From Pseudomonas simiae (GTDB taxonomy: Bacteria; Pseudomonadota; Gammaproteobacteria; Pseudomonadales; Pseudomonadaceae): a DNA stretch of 64,000 nucleotides. This document shows, one piece after another, positions 1 through 8,586 of this stretch. The stretch's first letter is position 1. The number at the start of each line of letters is the position of its first letter. Both the position numbers and the translations under genes were made by a program. The stretch covers positions 997,177-1,061,176 of the forward strand of contig NZ_FOKB01000001.1 of NCBI RefSeq assembly GCF_900111895.1. The letters are read 5' to 3'. The notes under the pieces are model-generated. The model saw only the letters and a program-made list of their open reading frames with translations, searched no databases and was not told where the DNA came from.

Positions 1-494
1 TCGGCGAAACCGTGCAGTACCATCGCGTGACCTATGAGGGGTTCGCCCCGCACCAGGTGCCGCTGATCGTCGAGTGCGTGACCGACAACATCAACCGTAC
101 CGTGGCGGAAATCCGCGTGGCATTCCGCAAGGGCCAACTCGGTGCTTCCGGCTCCGTGGCCTGGGATTTCAACCACGTCGGCCTGATCGAAGCCTCGCCG
201 GACAGCCCGGACGCCGATCCGGAAATGGCAGCCATTGAAGCCGGCGCCCAGGATTTCGAAGAGGGTGAAGAAGAAGGCACCACCCTGTTCATCACCGAGA
301 CCACCGACCTCGACGCCGTACAGAAAGCCTTGCCGGAGCAGGGGTTCACCGTGCTGTCGGCCAAGTTGGGCTATATCTCGAAGAACCCGGTGAGCGGGTT
401 GAGCGATGAGCAAATGGCGGAAGTCGAAGCCTTCCTCGAAGGCTTGGACAACCATGATGACGTTCAGGACATGTTCGTCGGTCTGGCGGGCTAA
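1..494 (+). CDS. YebC/PmpR-family protein, 3' part only
   Basis: The reading frame is open from the first base of the window, so the start lies upstream; about 163 residues are visible of a family usually 235-250 long. The visible part matches the YebC/PmpR (DUF28) fold: [16 protein letters not shown] is the conserved core, followed by GSVAWDF and an acidic segment. Members bind DNA as regulators or act on translating ribosomes. The segment [10 protein letters not shown] replaces the glycine-rich GGNLG form of canonical YebC, suggesting the YeeN-like second paralogue; this is inference. A REPIN hairpin pair follows the stop. Confidence 0.85.
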   Translation, partial: GETVQYHRVTYEGFAPHQVPLIVECVTDNINRTVAEIRVAFRKGQLGASGSVAWDFNHVGLIEASPDSPDADPEMAAIEAGAQDFEEGEEEGTTLFITETTDLDAVQKALPEQGFTVLSAKLGYISKNPVSGLSDEQMAEVEAFLEGLDNHDDVQDMFVGLAG

Positions 495-505
495 AACACG
501 CTAAC

Positions 506-600
506 AAATGTGGGCGCTGGCGTGCCTGCGATGAAGTCGTGTCATTCACTTTTTCAGTGATCGATACACCGCTATCGCAGGCACGCCAGCGCCCACATTT
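506..600. repeat. REPIN (paired inverted REP hairpins)
   Basis: The arm beginning TGTGGGCGCTGGCGTGCC is repeated in inverted orientation about 40 bases on, ending GCGCCCACATTT. This is the Pseudomonas REPIN layout of two REP hairpins around a variable spacer. It lies between the YebC-family gene and the convergent LRR-kinase gene and may act as a bidirectional mRNA 3' end. Confidence 0.9.
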
Positions 601-610
601 GGATTGGGTT

Positions 611-1903
611 TCAGCCCCGGCTCAGCAGTGATTCGATTTCGTTGAACCCCGGTCGTGCCAGCACATCAGGCTGACAGCAGCTTTTTTGCAACGCTGCCAG
701 TCCATCACTCAGCTGTTCCTCAACCCGCTCCAACAATTCCCCCAACAACACCCCAAACGCCCGCACTTCAATCCGCTGCAAGGCCCTGGTTTCCACGCCA
801 TCGGCCGTGGCATGGAACGACGCCGCGCCAAAATCCCCCAGCAAACAGTCTCCCGCCTCATTCCACAGAATATTGTGGCCATACAGGTCGCCATGGGTGA
901 TGCCGTGGCGATGCAGATGCGCCGCGACCGACGCGATGCCCCTTGCAATGCGCAGCGCCACATCAAGGCTGAAGCGCGTACCCGGTTCATAGATGTCGCG
1001 GGTGCACGAAGCCAGGCTGGGCAGGGCTGCGAGGTTGCGGTAGCTCGGGTCGATCAGGTCCATCACCAGCGCGGCCTGGTCATCCGGGTGGCCGACAACG
1101 CGGCCTTCTACCTTGATCAGGTTAGGGTGCAGCCCGGCGGCGATGCAGGCCTGCATTTCGTGCAGCGGCGAACCATCGCTGGTGATGCTGCCTTTATACA
1201 GTTTGACTGCGACCGGTTTGCCTGACGGTTTCCACAGGGCCTTGCGGATAACGCCGGAGGCGCCTTCGCCAAGGACTTCGGCCAGTTCCAGCTGGGCCCA
1301 GGGAATATCCGGCGTGGCGACATCACCTGTCACCTCCACCGCCATTTCCACCGGGTTACCGGCATAGGCCAGCCAAGTCAGGCTTGGCAGGGCCAGCAAC
1401 CACGCCGGCAACTGGGTGAAACGGTTGGAGGCGATGCGCAGCAATTCGAGGCTGCGGCAGTTGGCCATGCTCTCCGGCAGCTGCGACAGTTGATTGCCGG
1501 CCAGCATCAGCTTTTGCAGCAGCGGGCGTTTGCCCAGTTCATCGGGCAAATGGTGGATGCGGTTGTCGGTCAGGATCAGCCAGCGCAACAACGGCGGCAA
1601 CGCGGCGGCGGGCACGTGGCTGATCTGGTTGGCCTTGAAGCCGATCATGCTCAGCTTGGCGCACAGGCCCAGGCAAGTCGGCAGCTCGGTGAACAGGTTG
1701 TCTGAACAGAACAGCACACGCAGGTGGGGCAGGCGATGCAGGTCGTCGGGCAGGCTGCTCAGGGCGTTACCGCTGAGGTTGAGGATCTCCAGGGAGTCGG
1801 CCAGTTCGAAGATTTCCTGGGGAAATTCGGTCAGCCCGCAGGACAGGTCCAGGCGCGTGATACCGGCCAGTTGGCCGGCCTTGAGTTGGGCGAGAGTATT
1901 CAT
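611..1903 (-). CDS. Leucine-rich-repeat protein kinase
   Basis: A 430-residue protein with about seven LRR units in residues 10-190 (pattern LxxLxLxxNxLxxLP) followed by a protein-kinase domain at about 205-430. Kinase motifs are visible: glycine loop GEGASG, the lysine in VAVKLYK, the catalytic loop HGDLYGHN (HxD-type with the Asn) and DFG in GDFGAASF. It should therefore be catalytically competent as a Ser/Thr-type kinase. No signal peptide or membrane segment is seen, so it is probably cytoplasmic. It lies 39 bases downstream of zapE on the same strand and may be cotranscribed with it. The substrate is unknown. Confidence 0.88.
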   Translation of the reverse strand: MNTLAQLKAGQLAGITRLDLSCGLTEFPQEIFELADSLEILNLSGNALSSLPDDLHRLPHLRVLFCSDNLFTELPTCLGLCAKLSMIGFKANQISHVPAAALPPLLRWLILTDNRIHHLPDELGKRPLLQKLMLAGNQLSQLPESMANCRSLELLRIASNRFTQLPAWLLALPSLTWLAYAGNPVEMAVEVTGDVATPDIPWAQLELAEVLGEGASGVIRKALWKPSGKPVAVKLYKGSITSDGSPLHEMQACIAAGLHPNLIKVEGRVVGHPDDQAALVMDLIDPSYRNLAALPSLASCTRDIYEPGTRFSLDVALRIARGIASVAAHLHRHGITHGDLYGHNILWNEAGDCLLGDFGAASFHATADGVETRALQRIEVRAFGVLLGELLERVEEQLSDGLAALQKSCCQPDVLARPGFNEIESLLSRG

Positions 1904-1942
1904 GAACGCAGCGGTTACTCGGTAAAGGGGCGCAAATGGCGC

Positions 1943-3037
1943 TCATGATACCGGGTCGTGTGCAGGTTGCGGGTCAGCCTGTTGCAATTGGCCGAGACGG
2001 CTGGCGGTGCGGGCGAGGTCGATGGCCTGGCCACTCAGGGCCAGGTCGAGGGGTTGCTCGCCGATCAGGATCAGGTGCTTGTCCCGGTCGTAGAGCACAT
2101 CCACCAGGTTGATAAAGCGTTGCTGTACGGCAATCGGGCAATCGGCCAGTTGCGGCAGGCCGTCGATGATCCAGTGATCATAGTCTTGGCACAGCAGCAG
2201 GTAGTCCATCACGGCGGTCAACTGTTCACAAAGATCGCTGAAGGTGAAAGCAATGGTGCGGCCTGCGTGGTGGCGGCAGATCAACGTCCGGTTGCCGACG
2301 GCCAGAGGGCGCGGCGGGCAGTCGGCGGCGGGAAGCCCCAAGGCTTGGCGCTGGCTTGCGTTTGCGGGCCAAACGTACCGACCGCTGGTAAAGCGTTGTG
2401 CGCTCTGGGCTTGAGGCAGGCTGCGAAAATCCTGGGGCGAGCTGACTTCCAGCACCGCCATGCGCGCATCGATCAGGTCGATCACCGGCTTGAAGCGCTC
2501 GTGGTACAGCGGATTGGGCAGCAGCCCCTGCGGCGCATAGTTGGACGTCACCAGCACCAGCACACCGCGCTCGAACAAGGCTTTGAACAGCCGCGTGATC
2601 AGCATGGCATCGCCGATATCGTGGACGTGGAACTCGTCAAAACACAGGACACGGCAGTCCGTCAGCAGTTCATCGAGGGTCACAGCCAGGGCATCGTCCT
2701 GCTCACGGTGCGTGAACATACCGCGATGCAGGCGCGCGAAAAAATCATGGAAGTGCACGCGCTGCTTCTCGGCAATCGGCAGCGCTTGGAAAAAGCCGTC
2801 CAGCAACCAGCTTTTGCCGCGCCCCACCGGCCCGTGCAGGTACAGGCTGCGGGTAGGTTGGCCGGCGAGCAGGTGCTGGGTTTCTCGGGCCAGGGCAGCA
2901 ATGGCTCGGGTTTGACCGGCACTGAGGGTATAACCCTGTTGCTCGGCTTTTTGCTGAAAGAACGCGGGGATAGGCGAGGCGTCCAGGGCGTCGGTTTTCT
3001 TACCGAGCAGGCGACGGATCAGGGAAAGCGCGGCCAA
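1943..3037 (-). CDS. zapE: ZapE/AFG1-like AAA ATPase
   Basis: A 364-residue P-loop ATPase of the AFG1/ZapE family, which in E. coli associates with FtsZ and in mitochondria with protein quality control. Walker A is GPVGRGKS at about residues 70-77 and Walker B is VLCFDEFHVHD. The family signature HFHDFFARLH lies between them. The first in-frame start is TTG at 3037, with AGAG about 10 bases upstream and no ATG nearby, so the start is less certain than the identity. The divergent Csu pilus operon begins about 190 bases away. Confidence 0.85.
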   Translation of the reverse strand: MAALSLIRRLLGKKTDALDASPIPAFFQQKAEQQGYTLSAGQTRAIAALARETQHLLAGQPTRSLYLHGPVGRGKSWLLDGFFQALPIAEKQRVHFHDFFARLHRGMFTHREQDDALAVTLDELLTDCRVLCFDEFHVHDIGDAMLITRLFKALFERGVLVLVTSNYAPQGLLPNPLYHERFKPVIDLIDARMAVLEVSSPQDFRSLPQAQSAQRFTSGRYVWPANASQRQALGLPAADCPPRPLAVGNRTLICRHHAGRTIAFTFSDLCEQLTAVMDYLLLCQDYDHWIIDGLPQLADCPIAVQQRFINLVDVLYDRDKHLILIGEQPLDLALSGQAIDLARTASRLGQLQQADPQPAHDPVS

Positions 3038-3109
3038 TGCAAGTCACTCTGTATTTCAGTGGTCGCTCACTTTAGGGCGCCCGCCGCGTTTTGACCAATA
3101 GAGAAGGGC

Positions 3110-3166
3110 ACTGCCAGCTATCTCGAAAAAGCATGTCACGAGGGTAATCCTGTCCAGACTGGCAGT
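3110..3166. promoter_or_regulatory. Inverted repeat upstream of the Csu operon
   Basis: ACTGCCAG (3110-3117) and CTGGCAGT (3159-3166) are perfect inverted copies 41 bases apart in the zapE-csu intergenic region, 60-115 bases before the first pilin start. Either a regulator binding pair or a leader hairpin is possible. No clear sigma-70 promoter was recognised. Confidence 0.3.
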
Positions 3167-3225
3167 TTCTCGTTGAGTGACTAACCTTCTACACAGCAGT
3201 CACCCCTGTAAAAGGATCTGGGGCA

Positions 3226-3750
3226 GTGAAGGGACGAGCAGTATTGGCAGTCATGGGCGCGATGCTCTGCAGCACGGCTTACGGTGCACAGCTTCAGGTG
3301 GAGGTGCGTATCGACGTGCAGCGGGGCTGCCAACTGGTGGGCACGACCCGCCAAGCGGGCATCGAGCAGCTTGGCGTATTGGATTTCGGCAGCGGCCCGC
3401 GTCTGGATGACCCGGCCGGGCCCCTGAGTGCGGCACTGATCAGCCAGCGCCAGCCGCGCCTGGAGTGCAACCCTGACACGCCGTATCAAGTGCGCGTGGA
3501 TGGCGGCCTGCATGGCGGCACCGGTGAACTTCGTTACCTCAGCGCCACCCCTTCGACCCGACCCATTCCCTATCGCATCTATGCCGACGCCGCGCGGCGC
3601 GTGCCGTTGCCGGTGGATGTGCCGCTGAGTGGCCGGGTGCCTGACGCCGGTTTCGTCGACCTGCCGCTGTATGGCCGCATCGAGCCGCTCAAAGACATAC
3701 CCGCCGTCGGCCGCTACACCGACCTGCTCAAGGTGACGGTCACGTGGTAA
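3226..3750 (+). CDS. Csu-type pilin, spore coat U domain (first)
   Basis: A 174-residue secreted protein: signal peptide of about 20 residues ending STAYG-AQ, then one spore-coat-U (SCPU) domain with two cysteines (RGCQLV, LECNPD) and the C-terminal strand GRYTDLLKVTVTW typical of archaic chaperone-usher pilins. It starts with GTG; AAGGA and GGGG lie just upstream. It is the first gene of a seven-gene operon matching csuA/B-A-B-C-D-E of Acinetobacter, though which of the four pilins is the main shaft subunit cannot be told from sequence alone. Confidence 0.85.
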   Translation: MKGRAVLAVMGAMLCSTAYGAQLQVEVRIDVQRGCQLVGTTRQAGIEQLGVLDFGSGPRLDDPAGPLSAALISQRQPRLECNPDTPYQVRVDGGLHGGTGELRYLSATPSTRPIPYRIYADAARRVPLPVDVPLSGRVPDAGFVDLPLYGRIEPLKDIPAVGRYTDLLKVTVTW

Positions 3751-4286
3751 GCCGCTATCTGGCCGCGGTGGCCATGGGCGGCCTGCTGGTGCTGGCGGAT
3801 GACGCGCAGGCGGCTGTCGCCACCGGGTTTATCCAGGCGCGGCTGGTGATCACCGCCAGTTGCGAAGTGAGCAAAGGCGTCGAAAGCGCACCGGTCAACC
3901 CCACGGGTGGCACGGCGATGCTCGACTTTGGCAGCCAGGGCCCGACCTGGAACAGCACGCTGGGCGCAGCGGTCTCCGACGGCGACAAGGCGCCGCTGGC
4001 GGTGTCGTGCAACCCTTCGGTCTCGAGCTTTACCGTGACCATCGACGGCGGCACCAATGGCGATGGCACTACACGACGCCTGAGCAATGGGCGCCAGATG
4101 ATTCCGTATCGGCTGTCTGCCGACCCGCAGGGCCGCAGCGCTTACAGCATCGGCCAACAACGCAATTTTGTCGTGGCCAGGGGCACCCAGATACCGATTC
4201 CGGTGTTTGGCTCCGTGGTGGCAAATACCAGTGCCTTACCGGCAGGGATCTACACCGACACGTTGACGGTGACACTGGACTGGTAA
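3744..4286 (+). CDS. Csu-type pilin, SCPU domain (second)
   Basis: A 180-residue SCPU protein with a signal peptide (cleavage near DDAQAAVA) and the pair TASCEV/VSCNPS that probably forms the domain disulfide. The C terminus GIYTDTLTVTLDW matches the donor/acceptor edge strand region of the family. The GTG start overlaps the previous stop by seven bases, which indicates translational coupling. It resembles CsuA- or CsuB-type minor pilins. Confidence 0.82.
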   Translation: MVSRYLAAVAMGGLLVLADDAQAAVATGFIQARLVITASCEVSKGVESAPVNPTGGTAMLDFGSQGPTWNSTLGAAVSDGDKAPLAVSCNPSVSSFTVTIDGGTNGDGTTRRLSNGRQMIPYRLSADPQGRSAYSIGQQRNFVVARGTQIPIPVFGSVVANTSALPAGIYTDTLTVTLDW

Positions 4287-4295
4287 CTCAAGAGG

Positions 4296-4847
4296 ATGAA
4301 AACCATGCATGTACTTGTTTCGCGATTAGGTGTCTGTGCACTGGGCCTGGCCATGGCCTCCAGCCTCAACGCGGCGACCACCGTGACCGGGCAGATCACG
4401 TCCAGCCTGATATTGATCGCCAGCTGCCAGGTCAACGGCTCTGGAGCCGCCAGCGGCCTTAACTTTGGTAGCTTGAACTTCGGCACCACCAACAGTCTGT
4501 TCACCAACGCCGATGCCCAGTTGCTCGGCGGCACCGGCACCGGTGGGGCGCTGTCGATTCTGTGCTCCAGTGGCACCACCCCAGCGGTCAAGGTGCGCGC
4601 CGGTGCCCATGACGGTGCGTCTCCGGGCGGCAGCCGTGCGTTGGCCGACGGTGCAGGCAACTTCGTGCCCTACGACTTCTATACCGACAGCGGCCACTCC
4701 GCGCTGTTGGCGATTGACGACGTGATCACACTCGCCACCAGTACCGGCGTAGCGCAGACCGTCAACCTCTACGGTCGAGCGGTGGGCAAGGCGGGGCTGC
4801 CAGCCGGCACCTACACCGACACCGTGGCCGTGGAACTGACGTTCTAG
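4296..4847 (+). CDS. Csu-type pilin, SCPU domain (third)
   Basis: A 183-residue SCPU protein. The signal peptide ends near SLNAATT. The mature part has IASCQV and ILCSSG cysteines and ends GTYTDTVAVELTF. AGAGGATG about five bases before the ATG is a good ribosome site, nine bases after the previous stop. The mature N terminus TVTGQITSSLILIASC is close to CsuA/B major-subunit N termini, so it is a good candidate for the shaft pilin; this is inference. Confidence 0.83.
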   Translation: MKTMHVLVSRLGVCALGLAMASSLNAATTVTGQITSSLILIASCQVNGSGAASGLNFGSLNFGTTNSLFTNADAQLLGGTGTGGALSILCSSGTTPAVKVRAGAHDGASPGGSRALADGAGNFVPYDFYTDSGHSALLAIDDVITLATSTGVAQTVNLYGRAVGKAGLPAGTYTDTVAVELTF

Positions 4848-4849
4848 CG

Positions 4850-5338
4850 ATGTGGCTCAGAGCGTTGCTGGCCTGTGGGCTGGCGGTGCCGCTGCCGTTA
4901 TCGGCGGTGACCAGCCAAAGCTTCCAGGTGAGCGCGACTATCACACCAGGTTGCCTGGTTGTGGGCGCAGGCTCCAATTATGGCGCGCTGACCTACGGCA
5001 GTTACTCGGCCCTGGCTACCAGCACGGTCACGGCGGCGCTGACGGGGGGTGTGACTTTGCAATGCACGCCTGGGGTGACGCTGAGCATGAGCGTCAACGG
5101 CGGCCTGCACAGCGGCACCGGGCGCAATTTGCAGCTCAACAGCGGCAGCGCGCGAGTGGCTTACCAGTTGTTTCGGGATGCGGCGTTCAGCCAGAGCCTG
5201 GGGATTGGCCAGAGCGTCAACGTGGCCTACAGCGACGCGAATAACATCAACCTGCCCATCTACGGGCGGGTGCAATTGCCGGGCAATCAGCCTGGGGGGA
5301 CATACAGCGACACGCTGCAGGTGCAGCTGACGTGGTAA
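4850..5338 (+). CDS. Csu-type pilin, SCPU domain (fourth)
   Basis: A 162-residue SCPU protein starting two bases after the previous stop. The signal peptide is short (MWLRALLACGLAVPLPLSA). The mature part has TPGCLVVG and LQCTPG cysteines and ends GTYSDTLQVQLTW. Tight spacing shows it belongs to the pilus operon. It is the last pilin before the chaperone gene, the position of CsuB in Acinetobacter. Confidence 0.83.
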   Translation: MWLRALLACGLAVPLPLSAVTSQSFQVSATITPGCLVVGAGSNYGALTYGSYSALATSTVTAALTGGVTLQCTPGVTLSMSVNGGLHSGTGRNLQLNSGSARVAYQLFRDAAFSQSLGIGQSVNVAYSDANNINLPIYGRVQLPGNQPGGTYSDTLQVQLTW

Positions 5339-5363
5339 GGCTATCGGTATAAGGAGTGGGGTT

Positions 5364-6152
5364 ATGCGTTCACCTTCCCGGCGGTTGTGGGCCGCGGGTA
5401 TTGCCTTGAGTGCGGTGTGCACGGCGGGGGTCGTACAGGCGGCCAGCTCGGTGCTGATCTGGCCCATCGATCCAGTGCTGGAGGCCGACCAACAGGCCAG
5501 CGCGCTGTGGCTGGAAAACCGTGGGACCGAAACCGCGAGCCTGCAGATACGCGTGTTCGCGTGGAGCCAGAGCGGTTTCGATGAGCAATACCAGAACCAG
5601 CGCGATGTGATCGGCAGCCCGCCGGTGGCGCGAATCGAGCCAGGGCAAAAACAACTGGTACGCCTGACCCGCACCCGCGAAGTGCCGCCGGGACAAGAGT
5701 TGGCCTACCGCATCATCATTGATGAAATCCCTTCGCCGCTGCAGGTGCCGGCGCCGCCAGAGGGCAAGAATACGGCGGCGGCTATTCGCTTCCAGATGCG
5801 TTACTCGGTACCGCTGTTTGCCTACGGCGCGGGCCTGTGGAGCAAGGAAGACAGCACACGCCAGCGTGATCCCAAGGGCGCCGGCAAGCCGGACTTGAGT
5901 TGGCAGAAAGTCACGGTGGCGGGGCGCAATTACCTCGAAGTACGCAACCAGGGCGCCGTGCATGCGCGCCTCACCGATGCTTCATTCAAGCAGGGCGGGC
6001 AGACACGGCCCTTGGTGGACGGTTTGCTTGGCTATGTCTTGCCGGGCGCGACCATGCGCTGGCCGGTGCCGGATGGGCTGTCGGCTGACCAGCCCCTGCA
6101 GGTCAGGATCAACGGCGCGCAGCAGTTGGAGAACCTTGCGCCGACACGGTAA
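5364..6152 (+). CDS. csuC: Archaic periplasmic pilus chaperone (CsuC-like)
   Basis: A 262-residue PapD-type chaperone with a signal peptide ending VVQAAS. Visible family features are the N-terminal strand SSVLIWPIDPVLEADQ, the subunit-binding block PGQKQLVRLTR and YRIIIDEIP in the first immunoglobulin-like domain, and a second domain at about 155-255. It holds pilins in an assembly-competent state in the periplasm and delivers them to the usher that follows. AAGGAG stands about eight bases before the ATG. Confidence 0.88.
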   Translation: MRSPSRRLWAAGIALSAVCTAGVVQAASSVLIWPIDPVLEADQQASALWLENRGTETASLQIRVFAWSQSGFDEQYQNQRDVIGSPPVARIEPGQKQLVRLTRTREVPPGQELAYRIIIDEIPSPLQVPAPPEGKNTAAAIRFQMRYSVPLFAYGAGLWSKEDSTRQRDPKGAGKPDLSWQKVTVAGRNYLEVRNQGAVHARLTDASFKQGGQTRPLVDGLLGYVLPGATMRWPVPDGLSADQPLQVRINGAQQLENLAPTR

Positions 6153-6204
6153 CCGGGTGTAACGGGGCGGGAAGCTCCGGGATTTAAACGGATGGAGATG
6201 TCCA

Positions 6205-8586
6205 TTGAAGGACACAACGCCATGTGTGAGTCGTGGTTGGACTCGAGGTCTATGGCCGTCGGTAGCAATGGTAAGCGGGCTATGGGGCGCAATGATTGCG
6301 CCGCAGGGCGTGGCTGGCGACCTGCCACCGCCCCCGAGCAGTATGGAGGCTGTCGCCGATGCACAGTTGTTTCTGGAACTGGTGGTCAATCAGATGGACA
6401 CCGGCCGCGTCATCGCGGTCGATCAACGGGCCGGGCAGCTCTATGTGCCGGCCAGTGCGCTGCAGGATGTGGGCATGAAGCTGCCCGGTGAACTGAGTGG
6501 CAGCGTGGCGTTGGACACGCTCCCGGGTCTGCACAGTGACTACGACAGCAACGCTCAGCGCCTGCTGCTGGATGTGCCGCCTGCGTGGTTGAAAGAGCAG
6601 TTCATCGGTAACCGCAACGCCTATCCGCGCACCCAGGCGATGAGCAGTTTCGGCGCCTTGCTCAACTATGATCTGTATTTCAGCGACACCGACGAAGGCG
6701 GCAGCTACCTCGCCGCCTGGAACGAAGTACGGCTGTTCGACAACTGGGGCACCTTGTCCAATACCGGCCAGTATCGCCAGACCCTGGCCGATGGCGTGAG
6801 CAGCAGTACGTTCAACAATGGCTATCGGCGCTATGACACCACCTGGCGTTTCTCCGATGACGAACGGCTGCTGACCTACGAGGCCGGTGACGTGATCAGC
6901 GGCGCCTTGCCCTGGAGCAGTTCGGTGCGCCTGGGGGGGGTGCAGTTTTCCCGTGACTTTGCCGTACGCCCGGACCTGGTGACCTACCCGCTGCCGCAAT
7001 TTGCCGGTGAAGCCGCTGTGCCGTCGTCGGTTGACCTGTTCATCAACGGCTACAAATCCGACAGTGCGCTGCTGCAACCGGGGCCTTACACCCTGACCAA
7101 CGTGCCGTTTATCAACGGTGCAGGCGAAGCGGTCGTGGTGACCACCGACGCCCTGGGCCGCCAGGTGTCGACCACGGTGCCGTTTTATGTAACGAGTACG
7201 CTGCTGCAAAAAGGCCTGACGGATTTCTCGGTGGCTGCCGGTTCCTTGCGCCGGGAATACACCTTGAAAGATTTCGCCTACGGGCCTGGCGTTGCCAGCG
7301 GTACCTTTCGTTATGGTTATTCCGACAACCTGACCCTGGAAAGTCACGCCGAAGCCTCCAGTGACCTGACCCTCGGCGGACTGGGTGGCAACCTGCGGCT
7401 GGGCAACTTCGGCGTGCTCAATACCGCCGTCAGCCAAAGCCAGTTCGAAGGCCGCGGCGGCCAGCAACTGAGCCTGGGCTATCAATACAACAGCATGCGC
7501 TACAGCCTGTCGTACCAGCGGGTCGAGCGGCGCGACGAGTACGCCGACCTGACCCTGGTCGACACGCCCTATGCCAGCCTCAGCAAACGCAGCGAGCAAG
7601 TGACCTTGAGCCTTAACCTTGAGCGCTTCGGCAGCCTGGGCGTAGGTTACTTTGACGTGCAGGCAGCGGACGATTCTCGAACGCGCTTGCTCAACCTCAG
7701 TTGGAGCAAGCCGCTGTGGCGCAACACCAGCTTCTACCTGTCGGCCAACCGTGAGATCGGCGACAGCAACTGGGCGATGCAGGCGCAGTTGGTGATTCCG
7801 TTTGATCTCAACGGCAGCCTGGCCTTGAGCACCGAGCGCAGCAAGGATGGCGCCAGTCGCCAGCGCCTCAACTACAGCAGTGCGGTGCCCAGCGAGGGCG
7901 GGGTGGGTTACAACCTCGGTTATGCCCAGGGTGATGGCCCGGCGTACCGGCAGGCCGATCTGACCTGGCGCTTGCAGTCGGTGCAGTTGCAGGCCGGTGT
8001 GTACGGCAGCAGCGACGCCGAGACGCGTTGGGCGGATGCCAGTGGCTCGCTGGTGTGGATGGGCGGCGACACTTTTGCTGCCAACCGTATCAATGATGCC
8101 TTTGTGGTGGTGAGTACTCAGGGCTTCGCCGGGATTCCGGTGCGCTATGAAAACCAACTGGTGGGTGAAACCGACCGCAACGGTCATCTGCTGGTGCCGT
8201 GGAGCAGCGCGTATTACCGCGCCAAGTATGAAATCGATCCGCTGAACCTGCCGCTCAACGTGCAGAGCCCGAATGTGGAGCAGCGTGTATCCGTGCGGCG
8301 CGGCAGCGGTTATCTGCTGGAGTTTCCGCTGCGCCGGGTGCTTGCGGCCAGCGTCACGCTGGTGGACACCCAGCACCAGGAATTACCCCTGGGCAGCCTG
8401 CTGGTGCACGAGCAAAGCAACCAGCAGGCGGTGGTCGGCTGGGATGGCCTGGTGTACCTGGAAAACCTCTCGGCGCATAACACCTTGCAGGTCACACTGG
8501 GGGACGGGCGCACGTGTCAGGCGCGATTCGATATCGACGAGCAGCAGCAGGGCATGCCGTTGATCGGGCCGTTGGTGTGCCAATGA
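6205..8586 (+). CDS. csuD: Outer-membrane pilus usher (CsuD-like)
   Basis: A 793-residue FimD/PapC-family usher: N-terminal domain (about 45-150), 24-strand barrel with plug, and C-terminal domains ending TCQARFDIDEQQQGMPLIGPLVCQ with the usual closing cysteine pair. A TTG start at 6205 is chosen because GGAG lies seven bases upstream and the start gives a basic-hydrophobic signal peptide ending near GVAGD; the internal ATG at 6268 would lose the basic part. It forms the secretion pore and assembly platform for the Csu pilus. Confidence 0.87.
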   Translation: MKDTTPCVSRGWTRGLWPSVAMVSGLWGAMIAPQGVAGDLPPPPSSMEAVADAQLFLELVVNQMDTGRVIAVDQRAGQLYVPASALQDVGMKLPGELSGSVALDTLPGLHSDYDSNAQRLLLDVPPAWLKEQFIGNRNAYPRTQAMSSFGALLNYDLYFSDTDEGGSYLAAWNEVRLFDNWGTLSNTGQYRQTLADGVSSSTFNNGYRRYDTTWRFSDDERLLTYEAGDVISGALPWSSSVRLGGVQFSRDFAVRPDLVTYPLPQFAGEAAVPSSVDLFINGYKSDSALLQPGPYTLTNVPFINGAGEAVVVTTDALGRQVSTTVPFYVTSTLLQKGLTDFSVAAGSLRREYTLKDFAYGPGVASGTFRYGYSDNLTLESHAEASSDLTLGGLGGNLRLGNFGVLNTAVSQSQFEGRGGQQLSLGYQYNSMRYSLSYQRVERRDEYADLTLVDTPYASLSKRSEQVTLSLNLERFGSLGVGYFDVQAADDSRTRLLNLSWSKPLWRNTSFYLSANREIGDSNWAMQAQLVIPFDLNGSLALSTERSKDGASRQRLNYSSAVPSEGGVGYNLGYAQGDGPAYRQADLTWRLQSVQLQAGVYGSSDAETRWADASGSLVWMGGDTFAANRINDAFVVVSTQGFAGIPVRYENQLVGETDRNGHLLVPWSSAYYRAKYEIDPLNLPLNVQSPNVEQRVSVRRGSGYLLEFPLRRVLAASVTLVDTQHQELPLGSLLVHEQSNQQAVVGWDGLVYLENLSAHNTLQVTLGDGRTCQARFDIDEQQQGMPLIGPLVCQ

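Noticed and set aside
6280..8376. Open frame of about 700 codons opposite the Csu usher gene
   Set aside because: It mirrors the usher codons in a GC-rich gene, shows no domain pattern, and the plus-strand usher is fully convincing.
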